DNA of 64,000 nucleotides from Helicobacter hepaticus ATCC 51449 (GTDB lineage Bacteria; Campylobacterota; Campylobacteria; Campylobacterales; Helicobacteraceae): NCBI RefSeq assembly GCF_000007905.1, contig NC_004917.1, positions 1,116,001 to 1,180,000 of the forward strand, read 5' to 3'. Shown piece by piece: positions 35,070 to 44,895 of this stretch (position 1 is its first letter; each line of letters starts with the position of its first letter). The notes under the pieces were generated by a model. It saw only the letters and a program-made list of their open reading frames with translations, ran no database searches and was not told where the DNA came from. The position numbers and the translations under genes were made by a program.

Positions 35070-37290
35070 CTCTTTTGTGCAATTAGATTCTGCTTGGTCA
35101 GAGCCTACAACTTCTTTTCAACAATTTTCTACCCAAACTACAGAGCAAATCTTGGCGTTTTTGCATATTTTTATTAATGCCTTGAATACTGCTACAAGCA
35201 AAGCACAAGTTGATTCTCTTATGAGAGAGCTTTATGGCTTAAAACGTGATGATATAATCCTGATTCAATCTCATCAAGAAGGTGAAAAAATCCTTATGGA
35301 TATAATCTCTCTTATAAGGGAAAAAATCTATAATTTCCTTTCTCAAGGGCATATTTGTGGAGTAGAATATTTTAACATTTTACTTTTTGTTGATTCTTTG
35401 GCAAAGACACGCTTTGAGGTTGATACACGTTTTGCAATTTTTAATAAAATGGCAGAGGAAAGCCTTTTTGCCAATGGAATAAGCGATGTTGAAAACCTTT
35501 TGCTCATTGAACTTTATATACTTTCAAAAGCACTAAGCACAATGCACAATTTTGAAGATATAATATGCGAATATATTTCACTTGTGATTCTCATAGATAT
35601 CAATATTCCTTCTTCGCTTGAACATACAAGCTTTATTGTGGAGCGTTTTGAGGCACTTGGTGTAGATATGCGCTTATTGTTATCCGCACTTCAAATACAG
35701 CTTGAGCCACAAACTTATTTTGCTCATTCTACTATCAGAAAAAGAAGTATTCTAAACTGGCAATTGCATTGTTTTTGGAATGTTTCACATTTTTTTAATC
35801 ATCATTTGTGGCTTGAATTATATCCATTGTGGAAAGAAATATTTTATGTGCTTCTTAAAAAGGGTGATATAGAAAGCATTGATGAGGCAATGTATATGCA
35901 GTTTTTCATATATCATTTCTGTGGCAATAATTTTCATCACCAAGAGCAATGGCGCAGATTCTGTGATGAAATTGATAGGGTAAGTGTGCAATATTACGAG
36001 GAATTTGCCAAAAATCAAGGTATTTATGGTGTTTCCAAAAAACAACAAAGTGATAAAATCCGCATTGGAATTTTGCGCGATAGGCTTGTGGCAAATTCTC
36101 CCTATAAGGTTGAATATAGCCTTTTAAGTAATTTGATGCGCGATGAAGCATTTTTACAAAAATACGAAATAAAAGTTTATACAATGAATCTTATTGAAAA
36201 AAGCGCAAATGATGAGCGCATTGTCCGCTCTTATGAAGAGATTGGCATAAGTGTTGTTGATGTTGTCTCACCTTTTAATGCAAAAGGATTCTACAATTCT
36301 CATTTTCAAAAAGCACTTGCGCTTAAAGAGGCATTTCATCGCGATAATATCTCAATACTTATAAGCCCAAATAATGGCTATGGTATAAGTGATTTTCTTC
36401 TTGCATCAAGAAGTGCTCCTTTACAAATTTATTATTCTCACGGCAATTTTGTATATGATTTGTCTTGTATTGATGTTAAAATGACGCATATTTGCCAAAA
36501 CAAGCCACGTATTGTTCACGAAGGTTATGAATTTTATGGTGTGCCTGTGAAAATGCAGGAGAGATTCTATAATCCACCTCTTACTTTAGAATCTAAACAG
36601 CAAATAGATTCTATTCGTCTAAAATTTCCACAAGATGCTGTAATTCTAGGAAGTATCGGGCGTTTAGTAAAATTGCAATCGCGCGAATATTGGCGTTGTG
36701 TGATTGAGATTATGCTTTGCTTTCCTAAAAGTATTTATCTAGCTTGTGGAGGAGGCAATAGCTCACTTATCCGTGAGTGCATTATGGATTGTTTTGCAGA
36801 CAAGGCAAAAGGTGAGATATTTTTAGAGCGCATATATTTCACAGGCTATATTGATAGCACTATTTATGGGCATATCATTGATATATGGTTTGATAGTTTT
36901 CCGCTTGAGCAAGGTGAAAGTCGTATTGAATATGTGGCAAAAGGTGGCTTAAGCCTTGTGATGAGCAAACAAAGCAAAGAGGAGCGCACGCAGCATTTAG
37001 AGAAATGGATAGCACAATGGGCAACTCTCCCTCATCGCGATGGTTCGCTTAAGGGCAAAGAGGAGTGTGAGAAAACCCATACTATTCTTATAGAATCCCA
37101 TTTACCCCTTATTGCATTTTCTGAAGAAGATTACATTCAAAAGGGAAAAGCTTTAGTTGAATTATTTACAAAAAAACAAACACAAAAAATAGCATCTCTT
37201 AGAGCTGTAATAGCTTATGGAAGGGCTGCAAGCGATGAGTTTAGAGAAATAAAAGGAGTGCAAGCATTTAAAGAAGCAATTGCTTTCTAA
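35050..37290 (+). CDS. GT-B glycosyltransferase-like protein overlapping mreC
   Basis: A 746-residue protein without signal peptide or membrane helix. The first 330 residues are alpha-helical and unmatched by me. The second half looks like a GT-B transferase: IRIGILRDRL, ILISPNNGYG, YSHGNFVYD, ILGSIGRLVKL at the second Rossmann domain, IYFTGYIDSTIYG, and DIWFDSFPLEQGESRIEYVAKGG, a likely sugar-nucleotide site. The layout recalls GT41/HMW1C-type cytoplasmic protein glycosyltransferases, but this is only a resemblance. ATG 35050 lies inside the mreC end, without a strong ribosome binding site, which suggests coupling. Confidence 0.7.
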   Translation: MKKSNPNSFVQLDSAWSEPTTSFQQFSTQTTEQILAFLHIFINALNTATSKAQVDSLMRELYGLKRDDIILIQSHQEGEKILMDIISLIREKIYNFLSQGHICGVEYFNILLFVDSLAKTRFEVDTRFAIFNKMAEESLFANGISDVENLLLIELYILSKALSTMHNFEDIICEYISLVILIDINIPSSLEHTSFIVERFEALGVDMRLLLSALQIQLEPQTYFAHSTIRKRSILNWQLHCFWNVSHFFNHHLWLELYPLWKEIFYVLLKKGDIESIDEAMYMQFFIYHFCGNNFHHQEQWRRFCDEIDRVSVQYYEEFAKNQGIYGVSKKQQSDKIRIGILRDRLVANSPYKVEYSLLSNLMRDEAFLQKYEIKVYTMNLIEKSANDERIVRSYEEIGISVVDVVSPFNAKGFYNSHFQKALALKEAFHRDNISILISPNNGYGISDFLLASRSAPLQIYYSHGNFVYDLSCIDVKMTHICQNKPRIVHEGYEFYGVPVKMQERFYNPPLTLESKQQIDSIRLKFPQDAVILGSIGRLVKLQSREYWRCVIEIMLCFPKSIYLACGGGNSSLIRECIMDCFADKAKGEIFLERIYFTGYIDSTIYGHIIDIWFDSFPLEQGESRIEYVAKGGLSLVMSKQSKEERTQHLEKWIAQWATLPHRDGSLKGKEECEKTHTILIESHLPLIAFSEEDYIQKGKALVELFTKKQTQKIASLRAVIAYGRAASDEFREIKGVQAFKEAIAF

Positions 37291-37449
37291 TTTGCTTTGG
37301 TATGAAATCATCACAAAAACACCTTTTAAAACAATTTTGTTTTATCAACCTCTCTTTTGTTGCATTATTATTTTCGAGTGATTTTAGAGCAAATTCTGTT
37401 AAAATTTTGGTAATATTTAAATTCAAAATGAAATAAAAAAGGAGTGGGA

Positions 37450-38892
37450 ATGAAAAAATGGCTTATATTGCTATGTATGATAAGTGCATTTGTAGGGTGT
37501 GGTAATGAAGAAAATGAGATAAAGCAAAACCTGCAAGAGAAAAATCAAGAAGTGCAACAAGAAAATGTGAGCCAAACCAAAGAATCACAAAATCAATCCA
37601 AAGAAACTTTTATCAATGAAGAAAGAAGTTTGCGCTCACAAAGTCCTCAAAAATGGTTAGAAAAATATGATGTTAATGCTAAAGATTCCAATGGAGAGAC
37701 TTTGCTTATGTTTTTTGCAGCCTATGGGAGTGATGATGAGGTGAAATATCTTCTTGCACAAGGTGCAGATGTGAATGCTACAGATAAGCAAGGACAGAGT
37801 GCATTATTTTACGCGCTTTTTTGTGGAGCAGAGGGTTGTATATTTGATAAGGTTAAAACTCTTGTAGAAGCTGGGGCTAATGTAAATGCGAAAAATGCAC
37901 AAGGCGATAGTGTGTTGCGCGTGGCACTTGGTTCAAGTGAGGAGATAGAGGAATACTTAAAAAGCAAGGGCGCACTAGATTCTAAAAGCTTTGATGAGAG
38001 CGTAAATAATTTGAGTGAGCAGGAGATAAGCCGCATTGCTAATCCTCGTTTGGTAGAGGTAGTGCGCACATATAATGGCAAAGTGGGTATAAAGTGTATA
38101 GCAGAGCTTTTGCAGAGTGATAACATTGATGAAGTTTTAAAAGAGGAACAAGAAGTTTCTAAAGATATATATGCGTATGAAGGACAGAGTGCATTGCTTC
38201 TTGCTGCAAAATTTGGCTATGATGAGTTAGTAGCTACACTATTAGAGCTTGGAGCAAATCCAAATGTTATAGGATATTATACAACGCCACTCCTTGAGGC
38301 GGCTACAAACAATTATTATCATATCTCAAAATTGTTGCTTGAACACGGAGCAGATGTAAATTTACGCGCACAAGATAATGGAACTACGCCTATTATTGCG
38401 CTTGTAGAGGGTAAAAGCAAAGGACTTTTATCTATTAAAGATGAAAAAGAGCGCACAAAAGAGGAAGATAAAGCCCGCATACCGCTTTTAGAATTGCTTA
38501 TAAAATCTGGGGGTGATGTCAATGCACAAGATTTTGCACGTGAGGGGGATAACATAAATGCACTCTTTTCAGCATTAGAGCTAGAGAGGGGGAATCTCGC
38601 AGTGCTTTTAATACAATCAGGCGCAGATATCAAAGATGAAAGGTATCCACCTCTAAATGACGCGGTCAAATATGGGTTAGTCAATGCAGTAGAGGCATTA
38701 CTCAAAGCAGGTGCAAATCCTATGCAAAAAGATTTATTTTATCAAACAAGTGCATTAGATATTATTGGTGAGAATAAGCTTGAACGAATGAGTAGTGAAT
38801 ATGCAAGAACACTTTTTCATTCTTTGGAGCCAGAGAAGCAATCGCGTATCAAAGAGCTTATAAACCAAGCGATAGAGACTATAAATCCCTAA
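37450..38892 (+). CDS. Ankyrin-repeat lipoprotein
   Basis: A 480-residue protein. A lipoprotein signal ends at C18 (ISAFVGC). A Gln/Glu-rich linker follows, then ankyrin repeats in two blocks, near 70-150 and 225-440, with units such as GETLLMFFAAYGSDDEV, GQSALLLAAKFGYDELV and NYYHISKLLLEHGADVNL. Such proteins bind partner proteins in the periplasm or at the outer membrane. ATG 37450 has GGAG upstream; a GTG at 37444 is rejected as part of that site. The glycosyltransferase gene follows after 20 nt. Confidence 0.85.
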   Translation: MKKWLILLCMISAFVGCGNEENEIKQNLQEKNQEVQQENVSQTKESQNQSKETFINEERSLRSQSPQKWLEKYDVNAKDSNGETLLMFFAAYGSDDEVKYLLAQGADVNATDKQGQSALFYALFCGAEGCIFDKVKTLVEAGANVNAKNAQGDSVLRVALGSSEEIEEYLKSKGALDSKSFDESVNNLSEQEISRIANPRLVEVVRTYNGKVGIKCIAELLQSDNIDEVLKEEQEVSKDIYAYEGQSALLLAAKFGYDELVATLLELGANPNVIGYYTTPLLEAATNNYYHISKLLLEHGADVNLRAQDNGTTPIIALVEGKSKGLLSIKDEKERTKEEDKARIPLLELLIKSGGDVNAQDFAREGDNINALFSALELERGNLAVLLIQSGADIKDERYPPLNDAVKYGLVNAVEALLKAGANPMQKDLFYQTSALDIIGENKLERMSSEYARTLFHSLEPEKQSRIKELINQAIETINP

Positions 38893-38912
38893 AATACGAG
38901 AAGGAAGAGATA

Positions 38913-40160
38913 TTGTGCGAACATAAGGCACGTAAAGCAGAGGCAAAGCCACGCATTTTGATTCTTGCAGCAGCAAATATTAATACTTGTCCTCGTCCTA
39001 TGCGAATGATTGAGGTGCTAAAAGATGATTATGATGTAAGCGTGATGGGTATTGATAATGAAAATGGCACGCCAATGCCACCCGTAGTGGTGCAAAACGG
39101 CGGGGGGGGGTCGTATAACCTTAAAAGCTTTAGCTATCCCACTTATAAAAAACGCAATGTGTGGGGTGAGTTAAAGTTATGGATTAATGTAGCTTTAAGG
39201 CGATGGGATAAACTTAGTTTTATTCCAAATCGTTTGGCGATTATAGAACATTTATGTAAGGAAAGCTATGATGTCGTGATTTGCCACGATTTGCTGCTTT
39301 TGCCTGTGCTTTTTGCTGGGTTAGAAAAGAGTGGGCATAAATGTGGCAAAAAGAGTGATACAAAGGTAATTTTTGATGCAAGAGAATTTTATCCTTTGCA
39401 AAATACAAGTTCATTGCGTTGGCGATTGCTTTTTAAGCGCTTTAATACTTATCTTTGCACTTACTTTGCATCTCAAGCAGATTTACTTTTAAGCGTGTCG
39501 CCACGATTTTGTGAGTTGTATAAGGAGCATTTTGGATTACAGGTTCATCTTTTGATGTCGCTTCCAACATATTATCCACTTGAGCCAACGCCTATAAATG
39601 CACATAAAATAAAGATTCTCTATCACGGAGCATTAAATCGCAATCGCGATATTGATAAAGTCATTGAAATGTGCCAATATCTTGATGAACGATTTTGTAT
39701 TGATTTTATTTTTACAGGTGGAGAGAATGCGTTTCGTGAAAAAATACAATCTCGTATTGCGCAGTTGCAAGAGCAAGGCAAAGCAGTAAGAATACTACCA
39801 CCTGTGAAATTGGAGCAAATTGTGCCTTTTGGAAACAATTATGACATAGGCTTACTTTATATTCCGTCGCATAACCATAATCTCCTCGCCACTTTGCCTA
39901 ATAAATTTTTTGAATATATCCAATCGCGTTTAGCAGTGCTTATACCTCCGATAGAGCAATTACAAGGATTTGGTGATAAATATAACAATATCGTTGTTGC
40001 CAAAGACTTTGCTATAAAATCTTTAGCAGATTCTCTAAATGTTCTAAGCAGTGAGGAGATTATGGCATTAAAGATTTGCTCACACAGAGCTGCTAAAGAA
40101 CTAAATCTTACGCATAATGCCCCATTTGTGCGTAAAATGGTAAGAGAACTTTTGAGTTAA
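38913..40160 (+). CDS. GT4-type glycosyltransferase with G9 tract
   Basis: A 415-residue GT-B transferase. The N-terminal domain starts ILILAAANINTCPRPMRM; the second domain has KILYHGALNRNRDIDKVIE near 229-247, IDFIFTGGE, and the sugar-nucleotide region LLATLPNKFFEYIQSRLAVL with the expected E. No membrane helix is visible. The TTG at 38913 is the likely start, with AAGGA 7 nt upstream; no in-frame ATG occurs before residue 30. Nine G residues at 39102-39110 code for GGG inside VVVQNGGGGSYN near residue 65. It probably adds a sugar to LPS or another surface glycan. Confidence 0.82.
   Translation: MCEHKARKAEAKPRILILAAANINTCPRPMRMIEVLKDDYDVSVMGIDNENGTPMPPVVVQNGGGGSYNLKSFSYPTYKKRNVWGELKLWINVALRRWDKLSFIPNRLAIIEHLCKESYDVVICHDLLLLPVLFAGLEKSGHKCGKKSDTKVIFDAREFYPLQNTSSLRWRLLFKRFNTYLCTYFASQADLLLSVSPRFCELYKEHFGLQVHLLMSLPTYYPLEPTPINAHKIKILYHGALNRNRDIDKVIEMCQYLDERFCIDFIFTGGENAFREKIQSRIAQLQEQGKAVRILPPVKLEQIVPFGNNYDIGLLYIPSHNHNLLATLPNKFFEYIQSRLAVLIPPIEQLQGFGDKYNNIVVAKDFAIKSLADSLNVLSSEEIMALKICSHRAAKELNLTHNAPFVRKMVRELLS
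39102..39110. repeat. Poly-G tract (G9) in a glycosyltransferase gene
   Basis: Nine consecutive G residues near codon 65, in frame at this length. Poly-G/C tracts in surface glycosyltransferases are a common phase-variation switch in Campylobacterota. Confidence 0.75.
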
Positions 40161-41095
40161 TAATCTATAACGACATTGCGTAATGAGCCAATGTGTTGTA
40201 TTTCGCAAACTATCTCATCATTATTGCTTAAGAATCTTGGTGGATTAAACCCCATACCAACGCCGCTTGGAGTCCCCATAGAGATAATGCTAGCTGCTTG
40301 GAGCATACAATAATGTGATAACTCATAGAGTGCAGCAGTGATATTACAAATCATCAATGAAGTATGAGAATCTTGTCTTAGTTCGCCATTGACATAGCTT
40401 TTGATAGCAAGATTTTGCGCATCAATGCTTCTGGCACTTACAATACAAGGTCCCATAGGCAAACTTCCCTCAAGACTTTTTCCCATATACCATTGTTTGT
40501 GCTTTTGCTGAATATCTCTTGAAGAAATATCATTGATGATAGTATAGCCAAAGATAGAATCTATAACTTCTTGCATATTTTTAGGTTTATAAAGATGAGA
40601 ACCAAGGACTACCCCAAGCTCTACTTCATAATCAAGCTTTTGAGTGAGGTTGCTGTGCAAGGGAATAGGTGCATTATGAGGCGTAGCATAATTCACACGT
40701 TTGCTAAAATAGACAGCATTTTCGCGCTTTTGGTCAAAAATCTCATTTTTATAGGCTGCAGATTCTTTGGCGTGTTCAAGGTAATTAATGCCTAAACAAA
40801 TTACATCTTGTTTTGGCTTTGGAATAGGAGCTAGGAGTGTAATATCTGCAAGAGAAAAAGCGTGAGTATTTTTTATATTTGTTTGTATCGTATTAAGCAT
40901 ATCTGGAGTATGAAGACAGATAAAAGTATTCATATCTGTGTAAATATGAGGAATATCGCTTTGTATAAGCGTTGAAAGTGGATAAACTTTTTGTTCTTGG
41001 AGAATACCAATTTGATGAGGTTGTGCATAGAGAGAAAAAGGCGGAGATTCCCTAGAGAAATCACAAATATAGGGCACAAAACTTATAAATTGCAT
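40157..41095 (-). CDS. Fumarylacetoacetate hydrolase-family enzyme
   Basis: A 312-residue protein. The C-terminal 210 residues form an FAH domain: CLGINYLEHAKES, the metal-binding DYEVELGVVLG and INDISSRDIQQKH, then GKSLEGSLPMGPCIV and GTPSGVGMG. Relatives cleave or decarboxylate acylpyruvates such as oxaloacetate or fumarylpyruvate; the substrate here is unknown. AAAGGA precedes the ATG. It is monocistronic and its stop overlaps that of the convergent glycosyltransferase. Confidence 0.88.
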   Translation of the reverse strand: MQFISFVPYICDFSRESPPFSLYAQPHQIGILQEQKVYPLSTLIQSDIPHIYTDMNTFICLHTPDMLNTIQTNIKNTHAFSLADITLLAPIPKPKQDVICLGINYLEHAKESAAYKNEIFDQKRENAVYFSKRVNYATPHNAPIPLHSNLTQKLDYEVELGVVLGSHLYKPKNMQEVIDSIFGYTIINDISSRDIQQKHKQWYMGKSLEGSLPMGPCIVSARSIDAQNLAIKSYVNGELRQDSHTSLMICNITAALYELSHYCMLQAASIISMGTPSGVGMGFNPPRFLSNNDEIVCEIQHIGSLRNVVIDY

Positions 41096-41209
41096 TTTTA
41101 TTTCCTTTAAATTAAGTCAAAGTCTAAGGATTCTAGCACAAAGCGTTTAAAAATTAGGATTTTTTGCTACAATCCTGCCATTGTTTTAATTTTTGAATAG
41201 GGAGTAGTA

Positions 41210-44002
41210 ATGGACTACAAAGAGACTTTAATTTTGCCTGATACAAGTTTCCCAATGAGGGGGAATCTCCCTGCTAATGAGCCACATACTTATGCAAAAT
41301 GGCGCGATGAGAAGCTTTATTCTAAACTTAAAAATGCTCATAGTGGTGCTAAAAACTTTTGCTTGCACGATGGACCCCCGTATGCAAATGGACATTTACA
41401 TATAGGGCACGCACTCAATAAGATTCTCAAAGATATTATTGTGAAATATCATTACTTTAAGGGAGAAAATATCCGTTATACACCAGGTTGGGATTGCCAC
41501 GGATTGCCTATTGAACAACAAGTGGAGCAAAAGATTGGCAAGGCAAAAAAAGATAACTTGAATAAAACAAAATTGCGCGAACTCTGCCGCAATCACGCTC
41601 AAAAATTTATACAGATTCAATCTGATGAATTTCAGGCATTAGGAGTTTTGGGGGATTTTGAGAATCCGTATAAAACAATGGACTTTGCTTTTGAGGCACA
41701 AATTTATCGCTCTTTGATAGAGCTTGTGAAAGAAGGTTTGCTTGCTGAACGCTCCAAGCCTATTTATTGGAGTTGGGCGTGTGAGACGGCATTAGCTGAT
41801 GCGGAAGTAGAATATCAAGATAAGCAATCAGATTCTATTTTTGTCGCTTTTACCTTATCGGATTCTGCCTTGCAATCACTTGGAATTTCACAAGGTAAAG
41901 TGATTATTTGGACAACTACGCCTTGGACACTTCCTGCGAATGTAGGTATTGCACTTAATCCTAGTGAATCTTATGTGCTCACCGATAAGGGTTATATTGT
42001 GGCAAAAGCATTGCTTGAAAAAGTATGTGAAAATATAGACATTGGTATAAGTAAGCGTGAGTTTAAAGCACAAGAATTTGAGCGCCTTGAAGCCATAAAT
42101 CCTCTTAATGGAAGAACTTCTCTTATTGTTTTGGGAGAGCACGTAAGCATAAATGATGGCACAGGAGCAGTGCATACTGCGCCAGGACACGGTGAAGATG
42201 ATTATTATATAGGACTTAAATATGGGCTTGAAGTTATTATGCCTGTTGATGATAGGGGGAATTTTAGCCCTCTTATAGAATCTATGGGGCTTGTGCCTAA
42301 AGAATTTGCTAATGAGTTTGTGGGTAAAAATATTTTTGATACACACGAGAGTATTTTTAAGATTTTGGGGAAAGCACTTTTAAAACAAGATGTGATTACC
42401 CATAGTTATCCACATTGTTGGCGTTCGCATAAACCTGTGATTTACCGAGCTACTGCGCAATGGTTTATCTTGCTTGATAAGCCATTTTATCAAGGCAAAA
42501 CGCTTAAAGAGTTAGCTTTGGAAGAGTTAGACAAGGTGAGATTCTATCCACAAAATGGAAAAAATAGAATCTATTCAATGATTGAAAACCGCCCTGATTG
42601 GTGTATCTCTCGACAAAGAGATTGGGGTGTGCCTATTGCATTTTTGATTGATAAGATAACGAATGTTGCTTTGCTTGATGAGGCGGTGCTTGAGCATATT
42701 GCTTGTATTTTTGAAAAAGAGGGCTGTGATGCGTGGTGGAGCTATGAGATAAAAGACCTTCTGCCTCCAAGTCATAAGCATTTAGCAGAGAATCTCACAA
42801 AGAGCAAACATATACTTGATGTATGGTTTGATAGCGGGAGCACTTGGAGCGCGGTGCTTGAGAATGAATATAAGGGTGCAGGAAATAACTATGATGCGGG
42901 CTCTCACCCGGCAGATATGTATCTTGAAGGAAGCGACCAGCATAGGGGATGGTTTCAAAGTTCACTTTTGCTTTCTTGTGCAATAGCTAAGAGAGCACCT
43001 TATAAACAGATTCTTACGCACGGCTTTACCTTTGATAGAAATGGTGAGAAAATGAGTAAAAGCAAAGGGAATGTTATCTCTCCAAGTGAAATTATCAAAA
43101 CTCAAGGAAGTGAGATTCTGCGTTTGTGGGTGGCACTTAGTCATTATCAGAGCGACCAAAATATTAGCGATGAGATTCTTAAACAAGTAGGTGAGCAATA
43201 TCGCAAAATTCGCAATACTATCCGATTTCTCCTTGCAAATGCCTCACAAAATAGCCAAGATATGGTGGAAAAAGATGAACTTGACGTGATTGATAGGTGG
43301 ATTCTAAGTGTGTGCGATAGAGTTTTTGATGAGGCGTATGAATACTTTGATGAATATGAGTTTGCTAAGGCTTTTCAGGTAGTAATGAGCTTTTTGATTA
43401 ATGAGCTAAGCGGTATTTATTTGGATTTGTGTAAGGATATACTCTATTGTGATGATGTATCTTCCCTACGGCGTCGTGCTATACAAAGTGCATTAGTAAT
43501 GATTTTAAGGCGAGTGCTGCATTTTATCGCACCTGTGCTTACTTATACTGCAGATGAGGCTTTTAGACATTCAAGTGCAGCTTTGAAAGGAGAATATGAA
43601 TCCATTTTTGATTTGCCAAAGTTAAGCTGTGCACAGGGATATAATCTTGAAATAAATGAGGATTTTACGCGACTTTTGCGTGTGCGTGAGAAATTTACCG
43701 AATCCTTAGATAATCTCAAAAAACAAAAGATTGTTAAATCTTCGCTTGAGGTATTACTTCAAAGTCCGCAAGAGAAAGAATTTGCTTTGCTTGATAGATG
43801 GCTTATTGTCTCTGGTGTATGTGGGAAGGAGTGTAAAGACAAGGAGGAATTAGCACGATTTATGCTTGAAGATAAAGAGGAATTTGTTATTTATAGAGCA
43901 CAAAATGGTCGTTGTGAGCGATGTTGGCAATTTATTGTAGAGGAAAGTGAAGGTAAATTATGCAAAAGATGCACATCAGTGATAGCTCAAACTAAGAAAT
44001 AG
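41210..44002 (+). CDS. ileS: Isoleucyl-tRNA synthetase
   Basis: A 930-residue class I synthetase. HIGH is HLHIGH near 62-67, and KMSKS is at K614-S618. The editing domain between them includes TTPWTLPANVG and GTGAVHTAPGHG. The C-terminal zinc domain has CERCW and CKRC near 901-924. The length matches bacterial type 1 enzymes. GGGAG precedes the ATG. Confidence 0.97.
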   Translation: MDYKETLILPDTSFPMRGNLPANEPHTYAKWRDEKLYSKLKNAHSGAKNFCLHDGPPYANGHLHIGHALNKILKDIIVKYHYFKGENIRYTPGWDCHGLPIEQQVEQKIGKAKKDNLNKTKLRELCRNHAQKFIQIQSDEFQALGVLGDFENPYKTMDFAFEAQIYRSLIELVKEGLLAERSKPIYWSWACETALADAEVEYQDKQSDSIFVAFTLSDSALQSLGISQGKVIIWTTTPWTLPANVGIALNPSESYVLTDKGYIVAKALLEKVCENIDIGISKREFKAQEFERLEAINPLNGRTSLIVLGEHVSINDGTGAVHTAPGHGEDDYYIGLKYGLEVIMPVDDRGNFSPLIESMGLVPKEFANEFVGKNIFDTHESIFKILGKALLKQDVITHSYPHCWRSHKPVIYRATAQWFILLDKPFYQGKTLKELALEELDKVRFYPQNGKNRIYSMIENRPDWCISRQRDWGVPIAFLIDKITNVALLDEAVLEHIACIFEKEGCDAWWSYEIKDLLPPSHKHLAENLTKSKHILDVWFDSGSTWSAVLENEYKGAGNNYDAGSHPADMYLEGSDQHRGWFQSSLLLSCAIAKRAPYKQILTHGFTFDRNGEKMSKSKGNVISPSEIIKTQGSEILRLWVALSHYQSDQNISDEILKQVGEQYRKIRNTIRFLLANASQNSQDMVEKDELDVIDRWILSVCDRVFDEAYEYFDEYEFAKAFQVVMSFLINELSGIYLDLCKDILYCDDVSSLRRRAIQSALVMILRRVLHFIAPVLTYTADEAFRHSSAALKGEYESIFDLPKLSCAQGYNLEINEDFTRLLRVREKFTESLDNLKKQKIVKSSLEVLLQSPQEKEFALLDRWLIVSGVCGKECKDKEELARFMLEDKEEFVIYRAQNGRCERCWQFIVEESEGKLCKRCTSVIAQTKK

Positions 44003-44043
44003 TTTGAGAAGCGTAAAAATGAGATATAAATAAAAGGTTATAA

Positions 44044-44190
44044 ATGGGTTTTGATATTCTAGGATTTCACGTGTGGGATTTGAGCCAACCATTTGGTTAT
44101 TTTGAGGCATTTAGTGGCATTATTGTTGTTCTTTTGTGTGCAGCAATAGCATTTGGGCTATTGCGATATTTTCGTCCTCCAAAAATGTGA
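44044..44190 (+). CDS. 48-residue single-helix membrane protein
   Basis: A short frame 41 nt after ileS with AAAGG 7 nt before the ATG. The N-terminal 20 residues are aromatic (LGFHVWDLSQPFGYF), followed by a helix (FSGIIVVLLCAAIAFGLL) and a basic end RYFRPPKM. A real small gene is likely because start, helix and basic end follow the usual membrane topology. I do not recognise it. Confidence 0.5.
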   Translation: MGFDILGFHVWDLSQPFGYFEAFSGIIVVLLCAAIAFGLLRYFRPPKM

Positions 44191-44205
44191 TTTTATGAGT
44201 GTATA

Positions 44206-44730
44206 TTATTTTAAAGTTAGCATAGTGTTGATAATCCATTTATTTGCCTCATAATTGACAAGTTCTATATCAGATGTAAGTGTGCCTTTGCCAAAAACTA
44301 CACGCACATTTGCCCTAGCAGTTGGCATAGGTTTATTGTCTCTGTTGGTATCATTGTATTGAGAATCATCATAGGATTTTTGAATCTGCACCTGTGAATC
44401 TTGCTCTTGCGAGATTGGGGGTTGTGTAATGGAGAGTATTTCTACATTTTTATAACCACCATTTATTTTTGCTCTTGTGCTTTCTGCGCTTACAAACAAA
44501 TTAGCAAGATTACGTTGATTCATAGAATCTAGTGCGTAGCCATAGCTTGAATATTGCACAAATTTATTTAAATCTCCCCCAAATAAACCCTGCATATAAC
44601 CTTCTATAGCTTGTTTTTGTGCCTTCTCTTGTTGAGATTGGATACAGCCATAAAAAGCGATTGTGCACACAAGGCACAAGAGAAAAAGAAAATGTTTCTG
44701 CGTAATGATGAAATATTGTTGGGCATTCAT
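44206..44730 (-). CDS. Hypothetical lipoprotein
   Basis: A 174-residue protein. A basic start and helix (FLFLLCLVCTIAFYGC) end in a lipobox cysteine at residue 29. The mature part begins with a Gln/Lys-rich helix and continues as a small alpha/beta domain like the NTF2-like/DUF4878 group (IEGYMQGLFGGDLNKFVQY, ending ANKWIINTMLTLK), interrupted by a Gln/Asp/Asn-rich loop. AAGGAT lies upstream of the ATG. Function is unknown. Confidence 0.75.
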   Translation of the reverse strand: MNAQQYFIITQKHFLFLLCLVCTIAFYGCIQSQQEKAQKQAIEGYMQGLFGGDLNKFVQYSSYGYALDSMNQRNLANLFVSAESTRAKINGGYKNVEILSITQPPISQEQDSQVQIQKSYDDSQYNDTNRDNKPMPTARANVRVVFGKGTLTSDIELVNYEANKWIINTMLTLK

Positions 44731-44804
44731 TCTTTATCCTTATAAAAAATGATATTATATGTCAATTATGCCAAATGTTAAGATATGAAATCAAAAGTAT
44801 TTTG

Positions 44805-44820
44805 TGGCATAATAATTGCT
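44805..44820 (+). promoter_or_regulatory. Sigma-54 promoter
   Basis: TGGCAT (44805-44810) and TTGCT (44816-44820) place GG and GC exactly 12 nt apart, as required for RpoN. The predicted start of transcription is near 44831. In Helicobacter RpoN controls middle flagellar genes through FlgR. Confidence 0.7.
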
Positions 44821-44895
44821 AACTTTAAATAAAGATAAAAAACTTGTGGTTTAACAAAACTGACGATTTGTCTAATGTGCATTAAGGAGGAAACA

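Noticed and set aside
37302-37436. Small frame in the spacer before the ankyrin gene
   Set aside because: No ribosome binding site, and the sequence reads as AT-rich promoter DNA. I see nothing else in this 159-nt spacer.
41888-42346. Long open frame antisense to ileS
   Set aside because: Shadow of a strongly conserved gene; no ribosome binding site or family features.
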